Source: CADEED01 sp036274075 (GTDB lineage Bacteria; Pseudomonadota; Gammaproteobacteria; Steroidobacterales; Steroidobacteraceae). From it: a DNA stretch of 21,055 nucleotides. A model generated the notes under the pieces. It searched no databases. It saw only the letters and a program-made list of their open reading frames with translations, and was not told the DNA's origin. Location: positions 1 to 21,055 of the forward strand of contig DASUGK010000088.1 of the NCBI GenBank assembly GCA_036274075.1. Direction: 5' to 3'. The translations under genes and the position numbers were made by a program. This document shows positions 9,379-16,693 of this stretch, piece by piece (the stretch's first letter is position 1; every line of letters begins with the position of its first letter).

Positions 9379-9385
9379 CGCGCAC
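9368..9385 (+). other. Hairpin spanning the pepA stop codon
   Basis: A perfect 7-bp stem, GTGCGCG (9368-9374) with CGCGCAC (9379-9385), closes a 4-base loop CTAA that holds part of the pepA TAA stop (9376-9378). No T-run follows, so it is more likely to affect mRNA stability or partial read-through into holC than to be a strong terminator. Function is inferred only. Confidence 0.35.
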
Positions 9386-9408
9386 TTCCGACGGCGCGTA
9401 CACGGCCG

Positions 9409-9840
9409 ATGCCGCCGCGAGTCGACTTCTACGTGAGTGAAGCGGCGGGCGCCGACGTGCGGCTGCGCCTCGCCTGCCGCGTCGCCGAGAAGGCCTACCT
9501 CGCCCGGCAGAAGGTCGTCGTGCTGCTCGACGACGCCGAGAACCTGCGCCGCTTCGACGAACTGCTTTGGACCTTCGGTGATGGCAGCTTCGTGCCGCAC
9601 GACAGCGTCACGTCGCCCGGCGGCGCCTGCGAAGCGCCCGTGGCACTGACTACCGGACCGCTGCCCGCGGATCATGCGGACGTGCTGCTCAACCTCACGG
9701 GCGCGGTGCCGCCGTTCTTCGAGAGCTTCGCGCGCGTCGCGGAATTCCTCGATGGCCGCGCCGAGGTACGCGCCGCCGGGCGCGAACGCTTCAAGGCCTA
9801 CCGCGCGAAGTCGCTGGATCCCCAGACCCACAACGTCTGA
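9409..9840 (+). CDS. holC: DNA polymerase III subunit chi (HolC)
   Basis: Chi is part of the clamp-loader complex of the replicative polymerase and links it to single-strand DNA-binding protein through the psi subunit. The product is 143 residues against 147 in E. coli. The family pattern is visible: RVDFYVSE at the start, ACRVAEKAYLARQKVVVLLDD, the LLWTFGDGSFVPH motif in the middle, and a region rich in hydrophobic residues before a basic C-terminus. The ATG at 9409 fits the family start. Placement between pepA and valS is the conserved location for holC and supports the call. Sequence identity across the family is low, so synteny carries part of the weight. Confidence 0.93.
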   Translation: MPPRVDFYVSEAAGADVRLRLACRVAEKAYLARQKVVVLLDDAENLRRFDELLWTFGDGSFVPHDSVTSPGGACEAPVALTTGPLPADHADVLLNLTGAVPPFFESFARVAEFLDGRAEVRAAGRERFKAYRAKSLDPQTHNV

Positions 9841-9867
9841 CCCGGGCCGTCCGGCGCCCCGTATAAT
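9837..9867 (+). promoter_or_regulatory. Predicted valS promoter giving a near-leaderless transcript
   Basis: A perfect -10 hexamer TATAAT (9862-9867) lies 10 bases before the valS ATG (9878). A -35-like CTGACC (9837-9842, overlapping the holC stop codon) gives a long 19-base spacer. Transcription would be expected to begin near 9874, leaving a leader of about 4 bases with no room for a Shine-Dalgarno. The bases between the -10 and the start are very GC-rich (CCGCGCCC), the discriminator type often associated with stringent control. All of this is motif reading, not measurement. Confidence 0.55.
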
Positions 9868-9877
9868 CCGCGCCCTC

Positions 9878-12679
9878 ATGGACAAGGCCTATACCCCGGG
9901 CGACATCGAGCGCCGGATCTACGAACGTTGGGAATCTTCCGGCAGCTTCGCGCCGGGCGGTGACGGGCAGCCGTACTGCATCATGCTGCCGCCGCCGAAC
10001 GTCACCGGCACGCTGCACATGGGCCACGCCTTCCAGCACACGCTCATGGACGCGCTGACGCGCTGGCATCGCATGCGCGGGTTTTCGGCGCTGTGGCAGC
10101 CGGGCACCGACCACGCCGGCATCGCCACGCAGATGGTGGTCGAACGGCAGCTGGCGGCGCAGAAGCAGAGCCGCCACGATCTCGGGCGCGAGAAATTCCT
10201 CGAACGCGTGTGGCAGTGGAAGGCCGAGTCCGGCAGCACCATCTCGCGCCAGATGCGCCGCCTCGGCACATCGGTGGACTGGTCGCGCGACAAGTTCACG
10301 ATGGACCCGGACCTGTCACGCGCCGTCACCGAAGTCTTCGTGCGGCTGCACGACGAAGGCCTGATCTACCGCGGCAAGCGGCTGGTCAACTGGGATCCGA
10401 AGCTGCTGACCGCCGTGTCCGACCTCGAAGTGATCTCCGAGGAAGAGAACGGCTCGCTCTGGCATATCAGGTATCCGATCGTCGGCGGTGGCGCGCACGT
10501 GGTGGTGGCCACCACGCGTCCCGAGACCTTGTTAGGCGACACGGCCGTGGCCGTGAACCCGGACGACGAGCGTTACAAGGCACTGGTCGGCAAACAACTC
10601 GAGTTGCCGCTCACCGGCCGCACCATCCCGGTGATCGCCGACAGTTACGTCGACGCGGCGTTCGGCTCGGGCTGCGTGAAGATCACGCCGGCGCACGATT
10701 TCAACGACTACGAGATGGGGCTGCGCCACGACCTGCCGCTCATCAACATCTTCACGCCGGACGCGAAGCTCAACGAGAACGCGCCGGTGCAGTACCGCGG
10801 CATGGACCGCGACGAGGCGCGCAGTAAGATCGTCGCGGACCTCGAGGCCGCGGGCCTGATCGAGAAGATCGAGCCGCACAAGCTCAAGGTGCCGCGCGGC
10901 GACCGCACGCACGCCGTCATCGAGCCGTACCTCACCGACCAGTGGTACGTGAAGATCGCGCCGCTGGCCGAGCCGGCGCTGCGCGCCGTCGAAGAGGGGC
11001 GCACGCGCTTCATTCCCGAGAACTGGGCGAAGACCTACTTCGAGTGGATGCGCAACATCAAGGACTGGTGCGTGAGCCGCCAGCTCTGGTGGGGTCATCG
11101 CATCCCGGCCTGGTACGACGAGGCCGGCAGGATCCACGTCGGCCGCGACGAGGCCGAGGTCCGCAGGAAGCACTCGCTGGGCGACGCGAAACTCACGCAG
11201 GACCCGGACGTGCTCGACACCTGGTTCTCCTCGGCGCTGTGGCCCTTCTCCACGCTGGGCTGGCCCGACACGACGCCGGAACTGAAGAAGTTCTATCCCA
11301 CCAGTGTGCTGGTCACCGGCTTCGACATCATCTTCTTCTGGGTGGCCCGCATGATGATGATGGGCCTCAAGTTCATGGGCGACGTGCCCTTCCGCGATGT
11401 GTACATCACCGGGCTCATCCGCGACGAGCACGGCGACAAGATGTCCAAGTCCAAGGGCAATGTCATCGACCCGCTGGACATCGTCGATGGCATCGCTCTC
11501 AACGACCTGGTGGCCAAGCGCACCACGGGGCTCATGCAGCCGCAGCTCGCGCCTGGCATCGAGAAGAACACGCGCAAGCAGTTCCCCGAAGGCATCGCGG
11601 CCTACGGCACCGACGCGCTGCGCTTCACCATGGCCTCGCTGGCCGGCGTGTCGCGCGACATCAACTTCCACATGGGCCGCGTCGCCGGTTACCGCAACTT
11701 CTGCAACAAGTTGTGGAATGCCTCGCGCTTCGTGCTCATGACCATCGAAGGCCAGGGCGACCTGGTGGGCGACGCGGAGCTGTCCGTGGCCGACCGCTGG
11801 ATCGTGTCGCGGTTGTCGTCCACGCTGTCGCGTGTCGACCATGCCCTGAAGGACTATCGCTTCGACTTCGCCACCACGGCGCTTTACGAATTCACCTGGT
11901 ACGAGTTCTGCGACTGGTACCTGGAGCTCACCAAGCCCGTCCTGCAGAGCGAGACGGCGACGGAAGCACAGAAGCGCGGCACGCGCCGCACGCTGGCCAC
12001 CACGCTGGAGGCGCTGCTGCGCGCGCTGCATCCCTTCATGCCGTTCATCACCGAGGAAATCTGGCAGCGCGTGGCGCCGGTGACCGCGCCGCTGCTCGCG
12101 GCGGCGAACTTCCGCGGGGTTGCGAAGCAGCCGGACCTGGTGATGCTGGCGCCCTATCCCGCCGCCACCGATTTCGCGTCCGACGACCAGGCCGAAGCGG
12201 AAGTCGGCTGGATGCAGAAGTTCATCCTCGCGGTGCGCCAGATCCGCGGCGAGATGGACATCGCGCCGTCGCGCAGGATACTGCTGCTGTTGCAGAACGC
12301 CAGCGCGCGCGACACCGAGCTCGCCGGCAAGCACATGGCCTGGCTCACACGCCTCGCGGGTCTCGAGAGCATCAAGCAACTCGCGCCGGGGGAAGCCGCA
12401 CCGGAGTCGGCCACAGCGCTGCTCGGCGAACTTTCGCTGCTGGTGCCGATGGCCGGGCTCATCGATCCGAAGGCCGAGATCGAACGCCTGACGAAGCGCA
12501 TCGCGAAGAACGATTCCGACCTCGGCAAGCTCAGGGGGAAACTCGGCAACGAGAACTTCGTGCGCAATGCGCCGCCGGACGTGGTGGCGGCCGACCGTGC
12601 GCGGGTGGCCGAGCTCGAGGCGCAGAACGCCAGTCTCGCCGCCCAGCTCGAGCGCGTGCGGCGCATGGGCGGCGGCTGA
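9878..12679 (+). CDS. valS: Valyl-tRNA synthetase
   Basis: This class I aminoacyl-tRNA synthetase charges tRNA-Val in the cytoplasm. The product is 933 residues against 951 in E. coli. The HIGH box reads HMGH (47-50) in PPPNVTGTLHMGHA, and the KMSKS loop is exact at 521-525. Between them lies the CP1 editing domain (around residues 190-350; TTRPETLLGDTAVAVNP is its landmark). The anticodon-binding region follows KMSKS (GYRNFCNKLWNASRF), and the last ~65 residues form the C-terminal coiled-coil arm starting at DPKAEIERLTKRI. The ATG at 9878 begins MDKAYTPGDIE, the usual family start; the open frame upstream overlaps holC. There is no visible ribosome-binding sequence before the ATG, which agrees with the near-leaderless promoter noted just upstream. 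Confidence 0.97.
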   Translation: MDKAYTPGDIERRIYERWESSGSFAPGGDGQPYCIMLPPPNVTGTLHMGHAFQHTLMDALTRWHRMRGFSALWQPGTDHAGIATQMVVERQLAAQKQSRHDLGREKFLERVWQWKAESGSTISRQMRRLGTSVDWSRDKFTMDPDLSRAVTEVFVRLHDEGLIYRGKRLVNWDPKLLTAVSDLEVISEEENGSLWHIRYPIVGGGAHVVVATTRPETLLGDTAVAVNPDDERYKALVGKQLELPLTGRTIPVIADSYVDAAFGSGCVKITPAHDFNDYEMGLRHDLPLINIFTPDAKLNENAPVQYRGMDRDEARSKIVADLEAAGLIEKIEPHKLKVPRGDRTHAVIEPYLTDQWYVKIAPLAEPALRAVEEGRTRFIPENWAKTYFEWMRNIKDWCVSRQLWWGHRIPAWYDEAGRIHVGRDEAEVRRKHSLGDAKLTQDPDVLDTWFSSALWPFSTLGWPDTTPELKKFYPTSVLVTGFDIIFFWVARMMMMGLKFMGDVPFRDVYITGLIRDEHGDKMSKSKGNVIDPLDIVDGIALNDLVAKRTTGLMQPQLAPGIEKNTRKQFPEGIAAYGTDALRFTMASLAGVSRDINFHMGRVAGYRNFCNKLWNASRFVLMTIEGQGDLVGDAELSVADRWIVSRLSSTLSRVDHALKDYRFDFATTALYEFTWYEFCDWYLELTKPVLQSETATEAQKRGTRRTLATTLEALLRALHPFMPFITEEIWQRVAPVTAPLLAAANFRGVAKQPDLVMLAPYPAATDFASDDQAEAEVGWMQKFILAVRQIRGEMDIAPSRRILLLLQNASARDTELAGKHMAWLTRLAGLESIKQLAPGEAAPESATALLGELSLLVPMAGLIDPKAEIERLTKRIAKNDSDLGKLRGKLGNENFVRNAPPDVVAADRARVAELEAQNASLAAQLERVRRMGGG

Positions 12680-12727
12680 GCGTCTGTCGCGACGGCGGTG
12701 CGGGCAGAAGGTCCTGACAACCCCGGC

Positions 12728-12758
12728 CTGACACCACTTTTCGGGGACCGGCTATAGT
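12728..12758 (+). promoter_or_regulatory. Predicted leaderless promoter of the moxR operon
   Basis: A -10-like TATAGT (12753-12758) lies 6 bases before the GTG start of the moxR gene (12765). A -35-like CTGACA (12728-12733) is 19 bases upstream of it. The expected start of transcription is at or within a base or two of the G of the GTG, so the mRNA would be leaderless. No Shine-Dalgarno is seen. The 85-base valS-moxR gap otherwise holds only a weak CCCCG...CGGGG inverted repeat (12721-12725 with 12742-12746). Confidence 0.5.
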
Positions 12759-12764
12759 CGCGCG

Positions 12765-13688
12765 GTGAGTACTTCCGCTATCGATTCTGCCCTGGCTGCC
12801 CTGGATCGCGTGATCCTCGGCAAACCCGACGCTGTCCGCCTCGCGCTCGCCTGCCTGCTGGCCCGCGGCCACCTGCTCATCGAGGACGTGCCCGGCGTCG
12901 GCAAGACCACGCTGGCGCATGCGCTGGCGCAGGTGCTGGGACTGGCCTGGCAACGCGTGCAATTCACCAGCGACCTGCTGCCGGCCGACATCATCGGCGT
13001 CTCCGTGTTCGACGCGACGACCGGCAATTTCACCTTCCGCAAGGGGCCGATGTTCACCCAGCTGCTGCTGGCCGACGAAGTGAACCGTGCCAGTCCCAAG
13101 ACGCAGAGCGCGCTGCTCGAGGCCATGGAAGAACGCCAGGTCAGCGTCGACGTGACCACCTACCGGCTGCCGGATCCGTTCTTCGTGGTGGCCACGCAGA
13201 ATCCCTTCGAGCAGTTAGGCACCTTCCGCCTGCCCGAGTCGCAGCTCGACCGCTTCCTGATGCGCATCTCGCTGGGATACCCCGACGCCGTGCACGAGCG
13301 CGCGCTGCTGGCCGAGGGCGACCGGCGCGACCTGCTGGCCGGCATGCCGCCGTCGCTCAATCCCGAGGCGGTGCGCGACCTGCAGGCCGCGGCGCAGCGC
13401 GTGCACGTGTCGCCGGCGCTGCTCGAATACATCCAGTCGTTGCTGGCCAGCACGCGGCGCCGCAGTGACATCCAGATCGGCCTCTCGCCGCGCGCCGGCC
13501 AGGGCCTGACGCGCGCGGCGCGTGCCTGGGCCATGATCGCCGGGCGCGACATGGTGCTGCCCGAAGACGTGCAGGCCGTGTTCGCGGCCGTGGCCTCGCA
13601 CCGCCTCGACAGCGCCGGCGTCACCACCGCCGCCGACCACGCGGCCTTCATCGCCGACATCGCGCGCGGCGTGCCAGTGCCCGTCTAG
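12765..13688 (+). CDS. MoxR-family AAA+ ATPase
   Basis: This 307-residue cytoplasmic AAA+ ATPase is of the MoxR class, thought to act as a chaperone that matures or activates partner proteins. Walker A is in EDVPGVGKTT (K47, T48), Walker B is LLLADE (D104, E105), and sensor-1 lies in FFVVATQNPFEQLGTFRLPE. The arginine-finger stretch SQLDRFLMRI and a C-terminal helical lid are also present. The GTG at 12765 is the earliest sensible start and gives MSTSAIDSALAALDRVILGK, a normal family N-terminus. The gene heads a three-gene operon with DUF58 and TgpA-like genes, 7 bases before the DUF58 start. No von Willebrand A-domain gene follows, unlike some MoxR loci. The client protein is not known. Confidence 0.92.
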   Translation: MSTSAIDSALAALDRVILGKPDAVRLALACLLARGHLLIEDVPGVGKTTLAHALAQVLGLAWQRVQFTSDLLPADIIGVSVFDATTGNFTFRKGPMFTQLLLADEVNRASPKTQSALLEAMEERQVSVDVTTYRLPDPFFVVATQNPFEQLGTFRLPESQLDRFLMRISLGYPDAVHERALLAEGDRRDLLAGMPPSLNPEAVRDLQAAAQRVHVSPALLEYIQSLLASTRRRSDIQIGLSPRAGQGLTRAARAWAMIAGRDMVLPEDVQAVFAAVASHRLDSAGVTTAADHAAFIADIARGVPVPV

Positions 13689-13695
13689 CCAGGCG

Positions 13696-14691
13696 ATGAG
13701 TGCGACGGCGCAAACGGCGGCAGGCGGCCTGGGCTTGCGCCTGCGCCGCCGCGTCGCCGCCTGGGCCAGGAAGCGCCAGGGCGAGGACCACCTGCCGTTC
13801 GCATTGAGCTCGCGGCGCGTCTACATCCTGCCGACCCGCGGCGGCGTGGCCTTCGCGGCGCTGCTGCTGGTGATGCTGCTCGCCGGGCTCAACTATTCGA
13901 ACAGCATGGCCATGCTGATCACCTTCCTGCTGGCCGGCTTCGGGCTCATCGCCATGCACCTGTGCCATCGCAATCTCGTGGGCATCGTGGTGCGCGGCAT
14001 CGGCTCGGTGGATGCCTTCGCCGGCGAGCACGCGCGCCTGTTCGTGACGCTGGAGAACGCCGCCGATTCCACGCGCGTCGGGCTGGAATGCGCCACCGAC
14101 GATTCCGAGCGGGTGCAGGTCGACGTGCCGCCCGACGCCACGGCGCGCGCCGACATTGCCATCGAGCTGCCGCATCGCGGCCGCTTTCCCATCGACCGGA
14201 TCCGGATCTCCACGGCATTTCCCTTCGGCCTGTTCCGCGCCTGGACCTGGGTGCACACGCCCATGTCGGTAATCGGCTGGCCGGTGCCGCGTGGCCGGCG
14301 TGAACCCCCTCCCGAGGCCGCCAGCGGCGGCAATGCGCCCTCGGTGGTGCGCGGCGGCGACGAAGAATGGGCCGGCCTGCGCGAATTCCGCGACGGCGAT
14401 TCTCCCCGCCAGGTGGCCTGGGCCACCTATGCGCGCGGCCGCGGCCTCATGGTCAAGACCTACGAATCCCCGGCCGCCCATCACCGCATGTTCGACTTCG
14501 CACGCGTGCCGGGCCGCGACGTGGAACAGCGCCTCGAGCAGATGTCGGCCTGGATCGTGGCCGCGCACGCGCGCGGCGAGCGTTATGGATTGCGCATCGA
14601 CGGGCGCGAACTGCCGCCCGACTGTGGCAACGAACACCGAGCGCGCTGCCTCAAGGCGCTGGCGCTGCACGGCAGCGGTGAACCATGGTGA
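13696..14691 (+). CDS. DUF58 domain-containing membrane protein
   Basis: This 331-residue protein has a basic cytoplasmic start and two adjacent membrane spans (about residues 50-66 and 70-90). A beta-rich region follows, and then the DUF58 signature near residues 225-255: EWAGLREFRDGDSPRQVAW, then RGRGLMVKTYE. DUF58 proteins nearly always sit next to a MoxR ATPase and are considered likely partners or clients; the biochemical activity is not established. The ATG at 13696 is 7 bases after the moxR stop. The gene overlaps the transglutaminase gene by 7 bases, which supports translational coupling. I see no intact metal-binding or catalytic motif. Confidence 0.88.
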   Translation: MSATAQTAAGGLGLRLRRRVAAWARKRQGEDHLPFALSSRRVYILPTRGGVAFAALLLVMLLAGLNYSNSMAMLITFLLAGFGLIAMHLCHRNLVGIVVRGIGSVDAFAGEHARLFVTLENAADSTRVGLECATDDSERVQVDVPPDATARADIAIELPHRGRFPIDRIRISTAFPFGLFRAWTWVHTPMSVIGWPVPRGRREPPPEAASGGNAPSVVRGGDEEWAGLREFRDGDSPRQVAWATYARGRGLMVKTYESPAAHHRMFDFARVPGRDVEQRLEQMSAWIVAAHARGERYGLRIDGRELPPDCGNEHRARCLKALALHGSGEPW

Positions 14692-16646
14692 ACACGCACG
14701 CCCGCGGCGTCATCGCGGCGGTGCTGGTGTTCGCCGCCAGCCTGCTGCTGGTCGTGTCCAGCGCGCCGCTGTGGTGCATCCTGCTGGCGCTGGCCTGCTG
14801 CGGCTGGCGGCTGCTGACCGTTACCGGCCGCGTCGCGCGTCCCAGGCCGCGCCGCGGACTGCGATTCGCCCTCGGCGCCATCACCGCGTTGCTGGTCATC
14901 GCGGTGGCCGCGAGTTTCCGCACGCTCAATGGCCTCGCGGCCGGCACCGCGCTGCTGGTGGTCATGGGCGCGCTCAAGGTGCTCGAGGCACGCTCGCGCC
15001 GCGACGATGCCATCGTGGTCGGCGTCGCGCTGTTCCTGCTGCTGGCGGCGTCGCTGGGCGGACAGGCGCTGTGGCGCACGCCGCTCTATCTACTCGTGAT
15101 CTGCGGCGCCTGCACGGCGTTCGCCCTCATCGCCCATCCCGGCGGAGCGCTGACGACGCGCGCGGCGCTGCGGCTGTCAGCCCGGGCGCTGGTCATGGCC
15201 ATCCCGCTCGCCGTGGCGTGTTTCCTGTTCTTCCCGCGCGTCGCAGGGCAGTTCTGGACCCTGCAACAGGCTGGCGCGGCGACCACCGGACTGACCGACG
15301 AGATGTCACCGGGCAGCATCAGCGAGCTCGCCACCGAATACGATCCGGCCTTCCGCGTGCGTTTCGAGGGCACGCCGCCGCTGCGCGCCGCGTTGTACTG
15401 GCGCGGCCCGGTGCTCAATGCCTTCGACGGTTTCACCTGGCGCCGCACGGGCTCGTGGGTCTACCGCGCGGCGCCTCTCGACATGCTGGGCGAGCCGGTG
15501 CGATACCGCGTGACGCTCGAACCCACCAACCAGCGCTGGATGTTCGCGCTGGACACCGTGGACGAGAGCCCGCGCCGCGGGGTGTTCATGTCGCACGACC
15601 GGCAGCTCACCGCGGCCGAGCCCATCACCAGCGTCACCAGTTACGACGCCGTGTCCCACCTGCAGACGCGCGCCGCGGGCCCGATGACCGCGCTCGGGCG
15701 CGACTTCGAGACCCGGCTGCCCGAGGACCGCAATCCCCGCGCGCTGGAGCTCGCGCGCGAAATGCGCGCGCGCGTGGGCAGCGATGCGGAATACGCGCGT
15801 GCCGTGCTCGACTGGTTCCGAGACAACGGACTCGAGTACACGCTCGAACCCGGCACCACCAGCATCGACTCGGTCGACACCACGCTGTTCGACAGCAAGC
15901 GCGGCTTCTGCGGGCATTTCGCCTCCGCCTACGCCACGCTGATGCGCGCCGCCGGCGTGCCGGCGCGCGTGGTCACGGGCTACCTCGGCGGTGAATGGAA
16001 CCCGGCGGGTGGTTACTACATCGTGCGGCAGTCCGAGGCCCATGCATGGACCGAGGTATGGCTCGACGGCCAGGGCTGGATGCGCGTGGATCCCACCGCC
16101 GTGGTGGCGCCCGAGCGCCTGCAGCGCGGTGTCTACGACATGCTGTCGAGTTCGCTGCCGGCGACGTCCACCTACCTGCACAACACCAGGTGGCTCAACC
16201 GCCTCTCGCTGCTGTGGGACGGCGTGAACCAGTGGTGGCAGGAGCGCGTGGTGGAATTCAACCTGCGCGCGCAGTTCGACCTGCTGCGCGACCTCGGCAT
16301 CGAATCGCCGCGCTGGGAACACCTGGGTTGGGCCTTCGCGCTCGGCATGACGGCATGGATCGCCTGGGTGGCGCTCACGCTGCGCCGGGGCGTGGCGCGC
16401 GTGAAGCCCGATCGCATCGGCCGCGCCTGGCTGCGCGCCACGCGCAAGCTGGCGCGCGTGGCGCCACCGCGCGCCGCCAGCGAAGGACCGTTCGACTACG
16501 CCGACCGGATCGCCGCGGCCCGGCCGGATCTCGCCGCACCCGTGAAGGCGCTGGCGGCGCAATACGCGCGCCTGCGCTTCGGCCCGGCGGCCAATGCCGG
16601 CGATGTCGCGTCACTGGAACGCGACGTCAGGCGGCTGGCGGTTTGA
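14685..16646 (+). CDS. TgpA-like transmembrane transglutaminase (DUF3488)
   Basis: This 653-residue inner-membrane protein closes the MoxR/DUF58 operon. About six N-terminal hydrophobic segments (residues ~8-190, DUF3488/TgpA_N region) precede a large periplasmic part. That part holds a transglutaminase-like core with a complete Cys-His-Asp triad: C409 in RGFCGHFASAY, H453 in SEAHAWTEVW and D469 in MRVDPT. A further span lies near residue 550-570 (WAFALGMTAWIAWVALTLRR), followed by a cytoplasmic DUF4129-like tail. The Pseudomonas aeruginosa homologue TgpA is a periplasmic transglutaminase-type protein reported as important for viability. Substrate here is unknown; envelope proteins or peptidoglycan-linked peptides are guesses. 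The stop is only 6 bases before the left 37-bp repeat, and the C-terminus looks intact. Confidence 0.9.
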   Translation: MVNTHARGVIAAVLVFAASLLLVVSSAPLWCILLALACCGWRLLTVTGRVARPRPRRGLRFALGAITALLVIAVAASFRTLNGLAAGTALLVVMGALKVLEARSRRDDAIVVGVALFLLLAASLGGQALWRTPLYLLVICGACTAFALIAHPGGALTTRAALRLSARALVMAIPLAVACFLFFPRVAGQFWTLQQAGAATTGLTDEMSPGSISELATEYDPAFRVRFEGTPPLRAALYWRGPVLNAFDGFTWRRTGSWVYRAAPLDMLGEPVRYRVTLEPTNQRWMFALDTVDESPRRGVFMSHDRQLTAAEPITSVTSYDAVSHLQTRAAGPMTALGRDFETRLPEDRNPRALELAREMRARVGSDAEYARAVLDWFRDNGLEYTLEPGTTSIDSVDTTLFDSKRGFCGHFASAYATLMRAAGVPARVVTGYLGGEWNPAGGYYIVRQSEAHAWTEVWLDGQGWMRVDPTAVVAPERLQRGVYDMLSSSLPATSTYLHNTRWLNRLSLLWDGVNQWWQERVVEFNLRAQFDLLRDLGIESPRWEHLGWAFALGMTAWIAWVALTLRRGVARVKPDRIGRAWLRATRKLARVAPPRAASEGPFDYADRIAAARPDLAAPVKALAAQYARLRFGPAANAGDVASLERDVRRLAV

Positions 16647-16652
16647 AAATGA

Positions 16653-16689
16653 AAATGGGGACATTCCTCGTTTCCTAGCAAACGGGGAC
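16653..16689 (+). repeat. REP-like repeat, left copy
   Basis: This 37-base element starts AAATGGGGACATTCC and ends AAACGGGGAC. GGGGAC occurs twice in it (16657-16662 and 16684-16689). The central part folds as an 8-bp stem, CCTCGTTT (16666-16673) with AAACGGGG (16680-16687) including one T-G wobble, around the loop CCTAGC. Its exact reverse complement is at 17995-18031. Short hairpin repeats containing GGGGAC resemble repeats found near REP-associated tyrosine transposases (RAYT) in Proteobacteria; that family assignment is inference. It begins 6 bases after the tgpA-like stop and ends 4 bases before the MFS stop codon (16694-16696). Confidence 0.85.
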
Positions 16690-16693
16690 AGGG

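Noticed and set aside
9674..9877. Upstream in-frame extension of valS
   Set aside because: It overlaps holC in another frame and the translation is Arg/Ser-rich and not ValS-like; the family starts at MDKAYTPGDIE.
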